This document shows positions 12,135-21,965 of a stretch of 64,000 bases of DNA, piece by piece (position 1 is the stretch's first letter; every line of letters begins with the position of its first letter). The stretch comes from Meconema thalassinum (lineage: Eukaryota; Arthropoda; Insecta; Orthoptera; Tettigoniidae). The notes below the pieces were generated by a model. The model was not told where the DNA came from and ran no database searches. It saw only the letters and a list, made by a program, of their open reading frames with translations. The stretch is from the NCBI GenBank assembly GCA_946902985.2, contig OX336388.2, positions 287,472,526 to 287,536,525 of the forward strand, read 5' to 3'. The position numbers were made by a program, and so were the translations under genes.

Positions 12135-12907
12135 TATGTGTTCGACCGTTTTTTCATAAATCCAATTTAAGGGGCCTATGGGGAGGGGTGAAATTCTGGA
12201 AGAAAAACGTCCCCTAATGAAGGATTTTTGGATGTTCACTCTCATCGACCAACCCAAACGATTAAAGTTAGAAGAATGATATTTTGGGGATATGTTTGTT
12301 GTGTGTCGAAAACGTCTACCAAGGAGGGATTTTTGGATATTCAGGTTCTAAGGGGGTGTTAATGGGGTTAAACCTGCATTTCATTGAATAACAATATGAC
12401 GCTACTATGACGCGAGCGAAGCGAGGCTAAAAATGAGATGATGTGCGTCTATGTATTACTCAATCACGCAAGTACCACTGGTCCGATTTACATGAATTTT
12501 ACATGGAAGTAGCTGATTTACCTGGTTAACATATAGGTTACTTTTGATTTCAATACTTTGTACTATTTAAAGATGGCGATCATTTTAGTGACTTCACTAC
12601 ACAATTTGGTTTAAAACTTTCATATTTCCATTTCAAATACAAAGAGAACGCTATCAAATAGCAAACGTTTGATGGTATATACGAGGTTAAAAATTACATT
12701 TTCTATCCGAAAGGTATCTCCAACCGTTAGCGAGTAAAACCTAAATTTGTGCTATAAAACACGGTCAACGCCGAGCGGTGTAGTTGGACAAAATGTTCCA
12801 TCCTTAATCTCCCTCTGCGCAGCACCTCGCCTATCCCCTGTTTTAACTGTCACCTTCATATTTTAATTTATTTATGACGCGTAGCGAAGCACGGGTACTT
12901 CAGCTAG

Positions 12908-13814
12908 TATATATATATTGTGAAGTATTGTGATTTTTGCCAATTCATGCTTCGACCAGTGCTTTTGAGCGGATTTACGAATTAACTGTCCACTGATTCT
13001 CTGTGTTTTGATGGCTGAATATCATCGCTGTTACATATATGTTTTTAGTTTTGCTCAACAATTTCCTGTGACCTACTTATATGGTGCACCATATTAAGTT
13101 AAATAGCTATTTATTTTTTGAGTGCTACGCTATCTTATATCTTTCTTCGGATATTTGTCTTGGCTGATGAAGAGGATAAAAGCAATTAATCCCCGAAACA
13201 TGTACCAGGAGCAAGTGTAATTATAATTTATTTTCGTTAATGTATTGACTAAGGCGGATATACAATTTGTTGTTAAAACTATTGTTCTGTATGGTTTGAA
13301 GAGAACAGCCCAGGTTATTTCTCAGTAGCTAACCATTCAAGTCGAGTACTAACAAAAACCTTGCCACGGGGCCTAAGCGCTGTCGATCAGAAACTACTAA
13401 AGTCTATTCGCCGAGTCGAGACAGTGCCCCTGGCTACCCGGACACAGAAAGACGTCACGTCATCGGCCGGACAGGGGTAGCCAAGAATCTCCGAGATCAT
13501 TAGTCATGCAGTAGCCCTAGGAAAAACAAGACTTGCTGCACTGTGTACTGTTGCCTGTCTTAAGCAGTTAACAACTAATTAATTAATTAATTAATTAAAT
13601 ATATACATAAACGAACAATAAATAAACCGCGCTGTACAGGCACAGCTTTATGCGCCCCTTGCGGGCAGCCCTGCAACCACTTCCACTAGCTCGATTCGGC
13701 GAACAGACTTTCTTATAAGATTGTATTCCCACCTCGTCTTAATTGGAGAACAATCCAGGAGTCTATATAAACCTCAGAGAAGCGCCACCGATGCATTTCG
13801 CGCCAATAATAACA

Positions 13815-13848
<34 letters not shown>

Positions 13849-13976
13849 TAATAATAATAATATCGTATGACCTCGGGTGAATGCTTTGTTATTTGCGCCC
13901 AAAGGGCAGTTTGCATGTCGAATTTCGTTGTTGTTCTTTGGAGCGCTATGAAAATCAAGGAGGTTAGATATCTAGT
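12908..13976. other. Intergenic AT-rich DNA, no gene seen
   Basis: No domain-bearing ORF is present. It contains a CTGATGA...CCGAAACATGTACC block (13168-13205) with partial similarity to a hammerhead ribozyme core, a (TTAA)n run near 13575-13598, and an (AAT)n run near 13810-13862. A GC-richer stretch (13340-13510) has no recognised content. Confidence 0.5.
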
Positions 13977-14170
13977 AGATAATAATAATGATATTGGTTT
14001 TACGTCCCTTTTAACTACACTGGCTTTTAGAGACGCCGGAGTGCCGGAATTTTGCCCCGAAAGGGGATCTTTAACATGCCAGTAAATGTACTGACACGGC
14101 TCCCTCGCATTTGCGCACCCTCAAATGCCAGCTGACTGCGCCAGGTTTCGAACCTGCAACCTTTTCTAGT
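13977..14170 (-). repeat. tRNA-derived SINE S2a, head truncated
   Basis: It matches S2b (58001-58240) from the (AAT)n tail through GGTTTTACGTCCCTTTTAAC, GATCTTTAACATGCCAGTAAA and GCCAGCTGACTGCGCCAGG to the B-box region (minus strand GGTTCGAAACCTGG). The A-box end is replaced by unrelated sequence. A second, much decayed relative seems to follow at about 14250-14350 (CTTTAACATGCCGGCAACGAA, GCGAACCTGC). Confidence 0.7.
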
Positions 14171-14911
14171 AGAGAAAGGAAGAACTTTTGTGTTGGCGGA
14201 AAATCCCGAGATGAATTTTGCCATTATGAACACAGCCTACTGAATTCAAATGGGTTCTTTAACATGCCGGCAACGAATGACATACGTGCCGTGATTTTTG
14301 TCGCCTTTTAAATTCACTTACCACGGCCAGGAGCGAACCTGCAAGCTTGGGGGGTTAATAGTCCAATACGATAACGACTTACCCAACGTGGCAAGCATTT
14401 CGTGCCATGTTCTTGTACTATGATGTTGAGCTAGGTTTAACTTAGGAACAGTTGATCTTCCACTTGCAGACGAGGTGTGCTCTGTTAGTGGCAAAGTAAA
14501 TACACGCTGTGTAATGATACTTATTTTTATGACATTCCTCATCGGGCCATCGAATAGAGCCAGCGAAGAAAGGAAAGACAATTTCTGTGAAAGAGAAATA
14601 TGGGAGAGCCTAATTTGAATTTGAATTTATTATTTCTCTTAAACAGGCCACTGAGGCTACAAAGTCTCTTTATGCAGCTCTCTTCATTCAAAGGGTGGTT
14701 GAATACATTAAATACGGTAATAAAACAAGTAGTTCCGTGAAGAACTATACAGCCTATTTTCATATAACCTACTAATATCAATTGCCTCTATCAACATACA
14801 AATTGTCAGTTTGATTGCTGTAATAGATTCGTCGATATTGACAACCGTCTAAATATTTTATATGGTCACCATGTTGGATTTTTATATTATAGGCCTTAGA
14901 TTTATGTACTA

Positions 14912-17774
14912 CTAGCTGTACCCGGCATGCGTTGCAATGCCAATCAAGGAAAATGTTGGCGTTGTAACTTTGTTTGTTGAAGTGCTTTAAGATTCCCAAT
15001 ATTTTTTTTATTTTTCCGTTAACCACCTCTAAACTATTGTAAAATTGATTTACTATCTCGAAAAGATCATGGGAGCATGCTCAACAACTCACCAAAGTTT
15101 CATCGCAATGAAATAAATGGTATATGAACGCGTACGGGACTTTCCTGAAACGATTCGAGCGCCATCACCCATTGGTTGAATATACTCGTACGCTACCTAT
15201 TGTAAAATGGATTTACTAATTCGAAAACTTTCCCTGGTGTGTACACAACAACTTATGAAAGTTTCATCGCAATCGGATGAATGGCATATGACGCATACGG
15301 GATTTTGTTTGAACGATTTGCGCGCCGTCACTCATTTGTTGAATCTACTTGTGCGCCACCCATTGGTAAACGGATTTAATAATTCTTACACCTTCGCAGG
15401 ACTGGACTCAACACACCAAAGTTTATCATAATCGGATGAATGGTATATGAACGCATACGGGACTTGGTTGAAATGATTCACGCGCTGTCGCTCATTAATT
15501 GAATCTACTCGTGAGTTACCAATTGTAAAATTGATTTACTAAATGAGAAATCTTTGCGGGAGTGGAAACAACATTTCTCCAAATTTCATTGCAATCGCAT
15601 GAATGATATATGAAGGTATACCGATTTTTTTTAAAACGATACGCGCTCTGTTACTCATTTGTTGCATCTACTCGTGCACTACCTATTGTTATGTGGATTT
15701 ACTAAGTCAGAAACCTTTCCTCAAGTGTGCACAACAATTCAACCAAAGTTTCATAGCAATCGGATGAATGGTAAATGAACGCATACGGGACTTTGTTTAA
15801 GTGATTCGCGTGCCGTCGCTCATTTGTTCAATCATCTTGTACGATACCTATTGAAAAGTGGATGTACTAAGCCAGAAACCTTCCTGAAGTATACAAAATA
15901 TCTCACCCAAGTTTTATCGCTATAGGACGAATGGTACGTATATGAACGCATACGGGACTTTGTTGAAACGCTTCGCGCGTCTTCGCTCATTTGTTGAATC
16001 TACTTGTGCGCTACCTATTGTAACATGGACTTACGAAGCCTGAAACTTTCCCTGGAATGTACACAACAACTCACCCAAGTTTAGTCGCTATCGGACGAAT
16101 GGTATATGAATGCATACGGGACTATATTGAAACACTTTGCGCGTCGTCGCTCATTCGTTTAATCTACTTGTGCGATACCAATTGTAAAGTGCATTTACTA
16201 ACCCAGAAACATTCCCTGAAGTGTACGCAACTTCTCACCCAAGTTTCATCGCTATCAGACGAATAGTATATGAACGCATATAGGACTTTGTTGAAACGCT
16301 TCGCGCGTCGTCGCTCATTTGTTGAGTCTACTCGTGCCCTACCTATCGTAAAGTGGATTTGCTAAGCCAGAAACCTTGCCTGAAGTGTACACAACCTCTC
16401 ACCCAAGTTTCATCGCTATCGGACGAATGGTATGTGAACGCATACAGGACTTTGTTGAAACGCGTCGCCCGTCGTCGCTCATTTGTTGAATCTACTTGTG
16501 CGCTACCTATTGTAACATGGACTTACGAAGCCTGAAACTTTCCCTGGAGTGTACACAACAACTCACCTAAGTTTAGTCGCTATTGGACGAATGGTATATG
16601 AACGCATACGGGGCTATGTTGAACCACTTCGCGCGTCGTCGCTCATTTGTTCAATCTACTTGTGCGATACCTATTGTTAAGTGGATTTACTAACCCAGAA
16701 AGCTTCCCTGAAGTGTACACAACATCTCACCCGAGTTTCTCCGCTATCAGACGAATAGTATATGAACGCATACGGGACTTTGTCGAAACGCTTCGCGCGT
16801 CGTTGCTCATTTGTTGAATCTACTCGTGCCCTACCTATCGTAAAGTGGATTTACTAAGCCAGAAATCTTGCCTGAAGTGTACACAACCACTCACCGAAGT
16901 TTCATCGCTATCGGACGAATGGTATGTGAACGCATACAGGACTTTGTAGAAACGCTTCTCCCGTCGTCGCTCATTTGTTGAATCTTCTCGTGCGCTACCT
17001 ATTGTTAAGTAGGTTTACTAAGCCAGAAACGTTCCCCGAAGTGTACACAACATCTCACCCAAGTTTCATCGCTATCAGACGAATAGTATATGAACGCATA
17101 CGGGACTTTGTTGAAACGCTTCGCGAGTCGTCGCTCATTTGTTGAATCTACTCGTGCGCTACCTATTATAACATGGATTTTTAAGCCAGAAACCTTGCCT
17201 GTAGTGTACACAACATCTCTCCCAAATTTCATCGATATCGGACGAATGGTATGTGAACGCATACAGGACTTTGTTGAAACGCTTCGCCCGTCATCGCTCA
17301 TTTGTTGAATCTACTCGTGCGCAACCTATTGTTAAGTGGATTTACTAAGCCAGAAACCTTACCTGAAGTGTACAGAACATCTCACCCAAGTTTTATCGCA
17401 ATGGGATGAATGGCATATGTACGCATGTGGGACTTTCTTGATACAAACGCACGCCATTTTGTTGAAGTTAATCGCGCGCCATCTAATGTAAATTGGATTT
17501 ACTACGCCTATAACGTTTCCGGGACGGTGCACAACAACTCACCAAAATTTGATCGCAATCGGATGAATTATATATGAACGCATCGCCATTATGCATTTGT
17601 TTAAACTACTCGCGCGCTATCTATTTTGAAATTCATTAACTATGCCAATAAACCTCCCGGATGTGTTTACAACAACTCACCAAAATTTGATCGCAATCGG
17701 ATGAATGGTTTATGAACGCATAAAAGACGAACACATAGACATTCCTATATATATATATATATATATATATAAGA
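14912..17774 (-). mobile_element. Helitron-like element C1 (non-autonomous)
   Basis: On the minus strand it starts TCTTATATATATAT after an A (5' end at 17774) and ends CTAG followed by T (14912). The 3' hairpin is GGCAT-t-GC-aac-GC-ATGCC, 8 nt before CTAG. Nearly the whole interior is a tandem array of ~164-bp monomers. No transposase-like ORF exists. The several ORFs of 60-98 aa here simply read through the monomers. The same family starts at 62919 in the opposite orientation. Confidence 0.8.
15050..17740 (-). repeat. Array of ~164-bp monomers in C1
   Basis: The motif TTGTTGAATCTACTCGTG (with variants) recurs near 15341, 15501, 15664, 15829, 15996, 16160, 16324, 16487, 16650, 16816, 16979, 17144 and 17308, a spacing of 160-167 bp. 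About sixteen monomers are present. The central ones are the most alike, whereas those at both edges are more diverged, as expected of arrays homogenised from the middle. Confidence 0.9.
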
Positions 17775-18050
17775 TTACATAAAGATTATTGTGTAGGTGT
17801 TTTATTCAAACTTCAATCGCATGATTAGGACACAAGAAATAAAAGAGGGATTTTAAAATTTCGCCCAGCCGCCATTTTGTGGTTATGAAAATGATTTAAA
17901 TGAATTAGATGACCTATACATTCAGTTGACAATAGAAGTTCTTGTTGTTACATCTGTTCACCTTGAACATGATAATTGTATAGCTGATAGATTGCCATGA
18001 AGTGAGTGTTTTATCGCTCTGAGGGGAAGTCCTGAATACTGGAGCAATTT
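17775..18050. repeat. D-related repeat fragment
   Basis: GTGTAGGTGTTTTATTCAAAC, CGCATGATTAGGACACAAGAA and the CCGCCATTTTGT block are inverted, diverged counterparts of about 60490-60620. No coding potential is seen. Confidence 0.4.
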
Positions 18051-18059
18051 ATATGTATT

Positions 18060-18860
18060 CTAGAGAATACTAGCTGAATTACGGAATGAACCTTTGCATT
18101 TGTCGGTTCTATGTTGAGTTATCTGGTGCATTTGTGCAGTGTGTATATTCGCTCTGTTATCCGAGTTAGTGTGGAGTAAATATAAGACAGAGTTTGGAAT
18201 TTTAGAACTTTTATCACAGTCAGAGCCATGGTACACTATCTTCGTTCTTTTAACTTTAGCCATCCAATCTGGACGTAAAATGGAGTTATATGAGACTCTC
18301 TTGGTACATTGATAACAAATCTTTGGAATTTTGTATTGAGGACCTCTCCCAGATCATGGAAAATATTAGATCCATAGACAGATATTGGTAAAATGAAACT
18401 CTGTATCAGTCTCCTCGGTACATTTTGCGTCAAATAGAAGCAAGTTCGCCTAATTTTATATAATGATGATGCTTGTGTGATCCTGCCAGGATAATCGAGA
18501 GTAAAAATAACTCCCCGAATTCCTACTGCTGACTGGTATGGAACGATTTGGGATGCAAGCTGTAAAGGTGGTACTGGGTTGGGTAGAGAACTGAGTAATT
18601 TTCGAAGTTAGGTAATACTGCAGATTATGATCGAGTGCGTACTGAGATAGGCTTTGAATGTCACTGTTAATTAAGGCTATGTTCAGATCCGTTTGTAGAT
18701 ATAGCTGTATGTCGTCTGCTTTTATATGATGTTGACAGAATTTGAGGACAGTTGAAAGGTCATTTATTTACTCGGAGAGCAGGAGTGGACCAAGGACTGA
18801 ACCCTGTGGCACTCCTGTTGTTACCTCACACCATTCTGAAACTTTCTCTAATAGTAGAGT
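18060..18860 (-). pseudogene. Decayed non-LTR retrotransposon reverse transcriptase fragment
   Basis: Translated on the minus strand, 18700-18830 gives GVPQGSVLGPLLLSE, a stop, then INDLSTVLKF and KADDIQLY. These are the RT motif VPQGSxLGP and a degraded form of the YADD box, with Tyr replaced by Lys. Further on, 18236-18433 encodes HITPFYVQIGWLKLKERR, and 18060-18263 encodes KCKGSFRNSASIL; both are typical of the C-terminal part of jockey/CR1/RTE-like proteins. Stops and frameshifts separate the blocks, and there is no endonuclease or ORF1. This is an old 5'-truncated LINE copy, not a functional gene. The clade is uncertain. Confidence 0.8.
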
Positions 18861-19892
18861 AATACACTAACTCCATGTTCTGTGAAATGTAAAGGATATA
18901 CTAACATTGCTATCTACAGCAAGAAACCAATGCTCTGTCTAGAAATACTAGTGGAATTAGACAGCAAACAATGTAACATAGTTGAGAAGAGAACGGAACT
19001 CCTGACTGGAGATACTTGTTGCTTGCTTCATTCAAACACATGCGTTGTGACACATTCACGGCATTAATAAACTCAGATTATACCTTGTATTTTGGAAGAA
19101 AGAATCTGAAGCGTTTGGCGGGACGGTTATAAAATGGGCGCCGGGGGACTCCTATTGGCTGGAATTTTACAACTCTGGCAAGACTCGTTACCAACTCGTG
19201 TTCACTCAGTTTCCTATCATAGTGTACGGCATGCAACATGGCTGCAGTGGCTTGTTTGAGTGTTTGGTATTTTACCTTAACTTAACTTCTGTATTACCAT
19301 GACTTTGTGTTGAAGGAGAGCTACCTGCTTATTGCATAGTGAGTATTGATATATTGGCCAGATTACTTTGAATTAGTTGTAGAGTGTTTGCGCTCTTTGT
19401 CGAATTTATTGGATTGACAATCGGTAGCTTGGCTTCGGCGAGTAATATATTTCCCTATATGAATGTACTAGGGGTTAACTCAAGATCTATTGATAAAACA
19501 TTATATGTAGGCCTACTGTACGCAGTGATTGTTCAAAATGTAGCCCATAACACAGGCCTGCGAAATTTAAGTTTTTGTAAAATACAAGAGACGCTTTCGC
19601 TAATTTTTATGTTATTTGGTGTGTTTATTTAGAAACTGACGTGCATTTTTTTCCATCACAACACTTTTTTTGTAAAATCAATATCGATATATTTGCTAAA
19701 ATCGAGAGCAAAAAAGAAAAGGAAATCCCTTGAGTTTATACCTTTAACATCAAATAATGGTGACATTTCTAGAAGAAACTAACATAAAATAGACGATTGA
19801 CCAAGGGGAACAAATTTTAAACTGAACAAAAAGCAGAACAAAACAAACGAAGTGTGTTTTCAAGTGCGTAGTCTTTTTCCCCTTTTTTCCCC
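18861..19892. other. Low-repeat spacer, no gene recognised
   Basis: I see no domain-bearing ORF. The region 19090-19330 is richer in GC (GGCGGGACGGTTATAAAATGGGCGC) and holds a TATAAAA-like string near 19131, which could be a promoter of a host or mobile gene. No exon with a recognisable protein follows in the window, and the ORF at 19384-19632 has no recognised family. Confidence 0.35.
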
Positions 19893-20844
19893 AGGGGCTC
19901 ACATCTAGTGGGACGTGGGTTGGCGACCACGGGACCTCAGATGAGTCCGGCATTGCTTCCACTTACTTGTGCCGGGCTCCTCTCCGTCTTGCTCTTTTCC
20001 GACCCCGAAGGTATTAGGGTATCCGAGGCCTAGGGAGTCTTTCACTTTCCCACCTTGATTGGCCCTTGTCTCATCTTTCCTTATCCATCCTTCTTCGAGG
20101 GGTCAGACCTCTTGTTTTCTTTTCATTATATTTCCTTTTCTCTTTAAGATTCCCGTACTGTTTTTGTTAATTGGCTCCCCGTGTATCTAAATTCCATCTA
20201 GAGATTTTATTTTTGCTTCTACGCTCCATTTTGTAGGTATTTTCAATCTCCGTTGTATTTTGTAAGTCTTTTCGATCTAAATTGCATTTTTTGAGTGTTT
20301 TCAACCTCAATTGCATTTTGTAAGGATTGACAATCTAAATTGCTTTATAGTAAGTCTTTCAATATAAGGGGTGGAACTTTTGTGAGTATTTTGAATTTCA
20401 ATTGCATTTTGTATTTTCAACCTAAACCGCTTTTTAGCAAGTATTTTCAATCTAAATTGCATTTTGTAGGGTGCACATTTTGCAAGTATTTTGATTCTCA
20501 ATTGCATTTTGTGGGTATTTTGAATCTAAATTACATTTTGTAAGTATTGTCCATCCAATTGAGTAGTTTGAATCTACCACACATTTTGTAAGCATTTCCA
20601 ATTTCAATTGCAGTTTGTAAGTATTTTGAATATCAATTGCACTTTGTGATTATTTGGAATCTGAAATGCGCATTTTTCAATCTAAATTACATTGTGTATT
20701 TTCAATTTCAATTACATTTTGTAAGTATTGTGAACCTCAATTGCATTTTGTACCTATTTTCAATCTCATTAGCATTTTATAAGTATTTTGAATTTCACTT
20801 GCATTTTGTAAGTATTTCGACTGTACATTTTATTTTGTACGTAT
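19893..20844 (+). repeat. R element, left part, with AT-rich minisatellite
   Basis: The head (19893-20115) contains GGGACGTGGGTTGGCGACCA and GTATTAGGGTATCCGAGG and is the inverted counterpart of the fragment in Helitron B. From about 20215 a degenerate minisatellite of ~28-bp monomers begins, with the core ATTGCATTTTGTAAGTATTT and roughly 25 copies. The LTR retrotransposon is inserted at 20844/20845, and the minisatellite resumes at 35562. Confidence 0.7.
20841..20844. other. 4-bp target-site duplication GTAT (left)
   Basis: GTAT directly precedes the TG of the 5' LTR. The same GTAT directly follows the CA of the 3' LTR at 35562-35565. A 4-bp duplication fits a Ty3/Gypsy integrase. Confidence 0.85.
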
Positions 20845-21667
20845 TGAACCCGAGGAGGTTATGCTGACTGGAATTGAACGTGGTTCTCAGAGACTGGGAT
20901 CTCAGTATAAAGGTTCCACCAGGGAACGAACCAGAGATCTGTAGAGGCAGTTTCATGGTAAAAACCCCTCGAAAGAAGTGTATATTTAATCACTGGTGTG
21001 ATTTTTGGTGCAATGACATTATTTATTGAAATAATGCAGGGAATAATGAGCAGATTACAGCATTATTAGACTACTTGGTGTAGGCTATACGAGGCTTGAA
21101 GCACGAAGAGGGCAGAGTTGACATTTTACAAATTAGCCCAGAATTGTGGGTGGGGCCCAGTGGAGCCATGTCCATCTCTGTGACCCCATTCTGTCGTCTG
21201 AAGCAGGGGGGAGGCCTGAATAATGACCCAGTTATTCCCCGACGGAGAATAGATTTGAGTAGTGGGAGGAGAGATGCCCAGGAAAATCATTGATTACTCG
21301 TGATTGGAGCAACGAATTGAGATGAGAGTTGCTCACAGATGAATCTTTTGGCAGGAGGCTAATTTTAGAGCCTTTTACCTGCGAAATTGGGGCATATTTG
21401 ACGAAGTGCGGAAGGACTGTAAAACTACCATTGTGCGCGGATAGATTTGAGAATGTTGCCGGGGAATACCCGTAAGATAGCGTCCCACGCTATGGAGAAA
21501 GGAATTAATATTTATTAATTGGACGAGCGATTCCTTTGCACGCAGATAGTTTTGGAATCTGTGAAGAAAGAGGAACCCAATGATCACGGTTTGGAGACCA
21601 GATTCATGCTGGGAGAGGAGCCAAGATTTCGCGGGAAGATTTCGCCCTTCTTTCCGTGGGAATCTGA

Positions 21668-21673
21668 TATAAG
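21668..21673 (+). promoter_or_regulatory. Candidate TATA box of the 5' LTR
   Basis: TATAAG lies in GATATAAGGGAG. About 30 nt downstream is TGTCTCAAC, and 50 nt downstream is TTTCAGTTG, which resembles an arthropod TCAGT initiator. The true start site cannot be told from sequence. The same block occurs at 32367-32372 in the 3' LTR. Confidence 0.45.
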
Positions 21674-21715
21674 GGAGTAGACCCTTGGAGGAGCGCTCTG
21701 TCTCAACCCAGTCTC

Positions 21716-21965
21716 TTTCAGTTGAAGCTCAGTCTACGCGCAGTTCACGTGCAGTTTGCACCCAGTTACAGCCCAAGTTGCAGTCTTACGCAGTCTTCAC
21801 GACGTTAGAAGTTACCCAGTTGCAGCACAGTTGCAGTGAGTTGCAATCAGTATGCAACAAGTACGAGGGCAGTACGAGACAGTATGTAAGCAGTATACAG
21901 CAGTCTTCAAGTAAGGTACGAGCAGTCTTCAAGTGAATCTTCAGTCAGGTACAGCCACTTTGAAG
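21716..21965 (+). repeat. CAGT-rich stretch downstream of the LTR TATA box
   Basis: I count 17 CAGT tetramers in about 250 bp, mostly as GCAGT or CCAGTT and spaced 8-25 nt, where about one is expected by chance. It is conserved in the 3' LTR (about 32415-32664). An 83-aa Ser/Gln-rich ORF runs through it but is probably a by-product of the repeats. Confidence 0.7.

Larger units (their letters stand above)
5053..12907 (+). mobile_element. Helitron-like element A1 (non-autonomous), interrupted by B
   Basis: It starts TCTAATATATAAAAGTG after an A and ends in CTAG followed by T. These are canonical Helitron ends: 5' TC, 3' CTRR, insertion between A and T. About 10 nt before the end lies a short hairpin, CGT-a-GC-gaa-GC-ACG. 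Without B (5250-8851) the element is about 4.25 kb and matches A3 (44074-48403) almost throughout. The interior holds about five ~650-bp units starting near 9081, 9740, 10395, 11038 and 11685. Each has CACTCACTCA, GGGGATATGTTCGTTG and GGAGCGTGTATCTCTTAA. There is also an AAAT microsatellite. No Rep/helicase ORF is present, so mobility would need enzymes supplied in trans. Confidence 0.8.

Noticed and set aside
13713..13958. ORF with a long Tyr/Cys run
   Set aside because: It comes from the (AAT)n microsatellite on the opposite strand.
15050..17740. Regular spaced repeats, considered as a CRISPR array
   Set aside because: The monomers are about 164 bp and contiguous, with no short repeat/unique spacer pattern, and the context is a eukaryotic transposon.
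19384..19632. Possible small hydrophobic protein after a TATA-like string
   Set aside because: No recognised family, no conserved partner in the window, and the length is within chance for AT-rich DNA.
21685..21936. ORF of 83 codons, nearly identical in both LTRs (also at 32384-32635)
   Set aside because: The identity follows from LTR identity. The product is a Ser/Gln-rich read-through of CAGT repeats with no domain, and its ATG lies close to or upstream of the probable start site.
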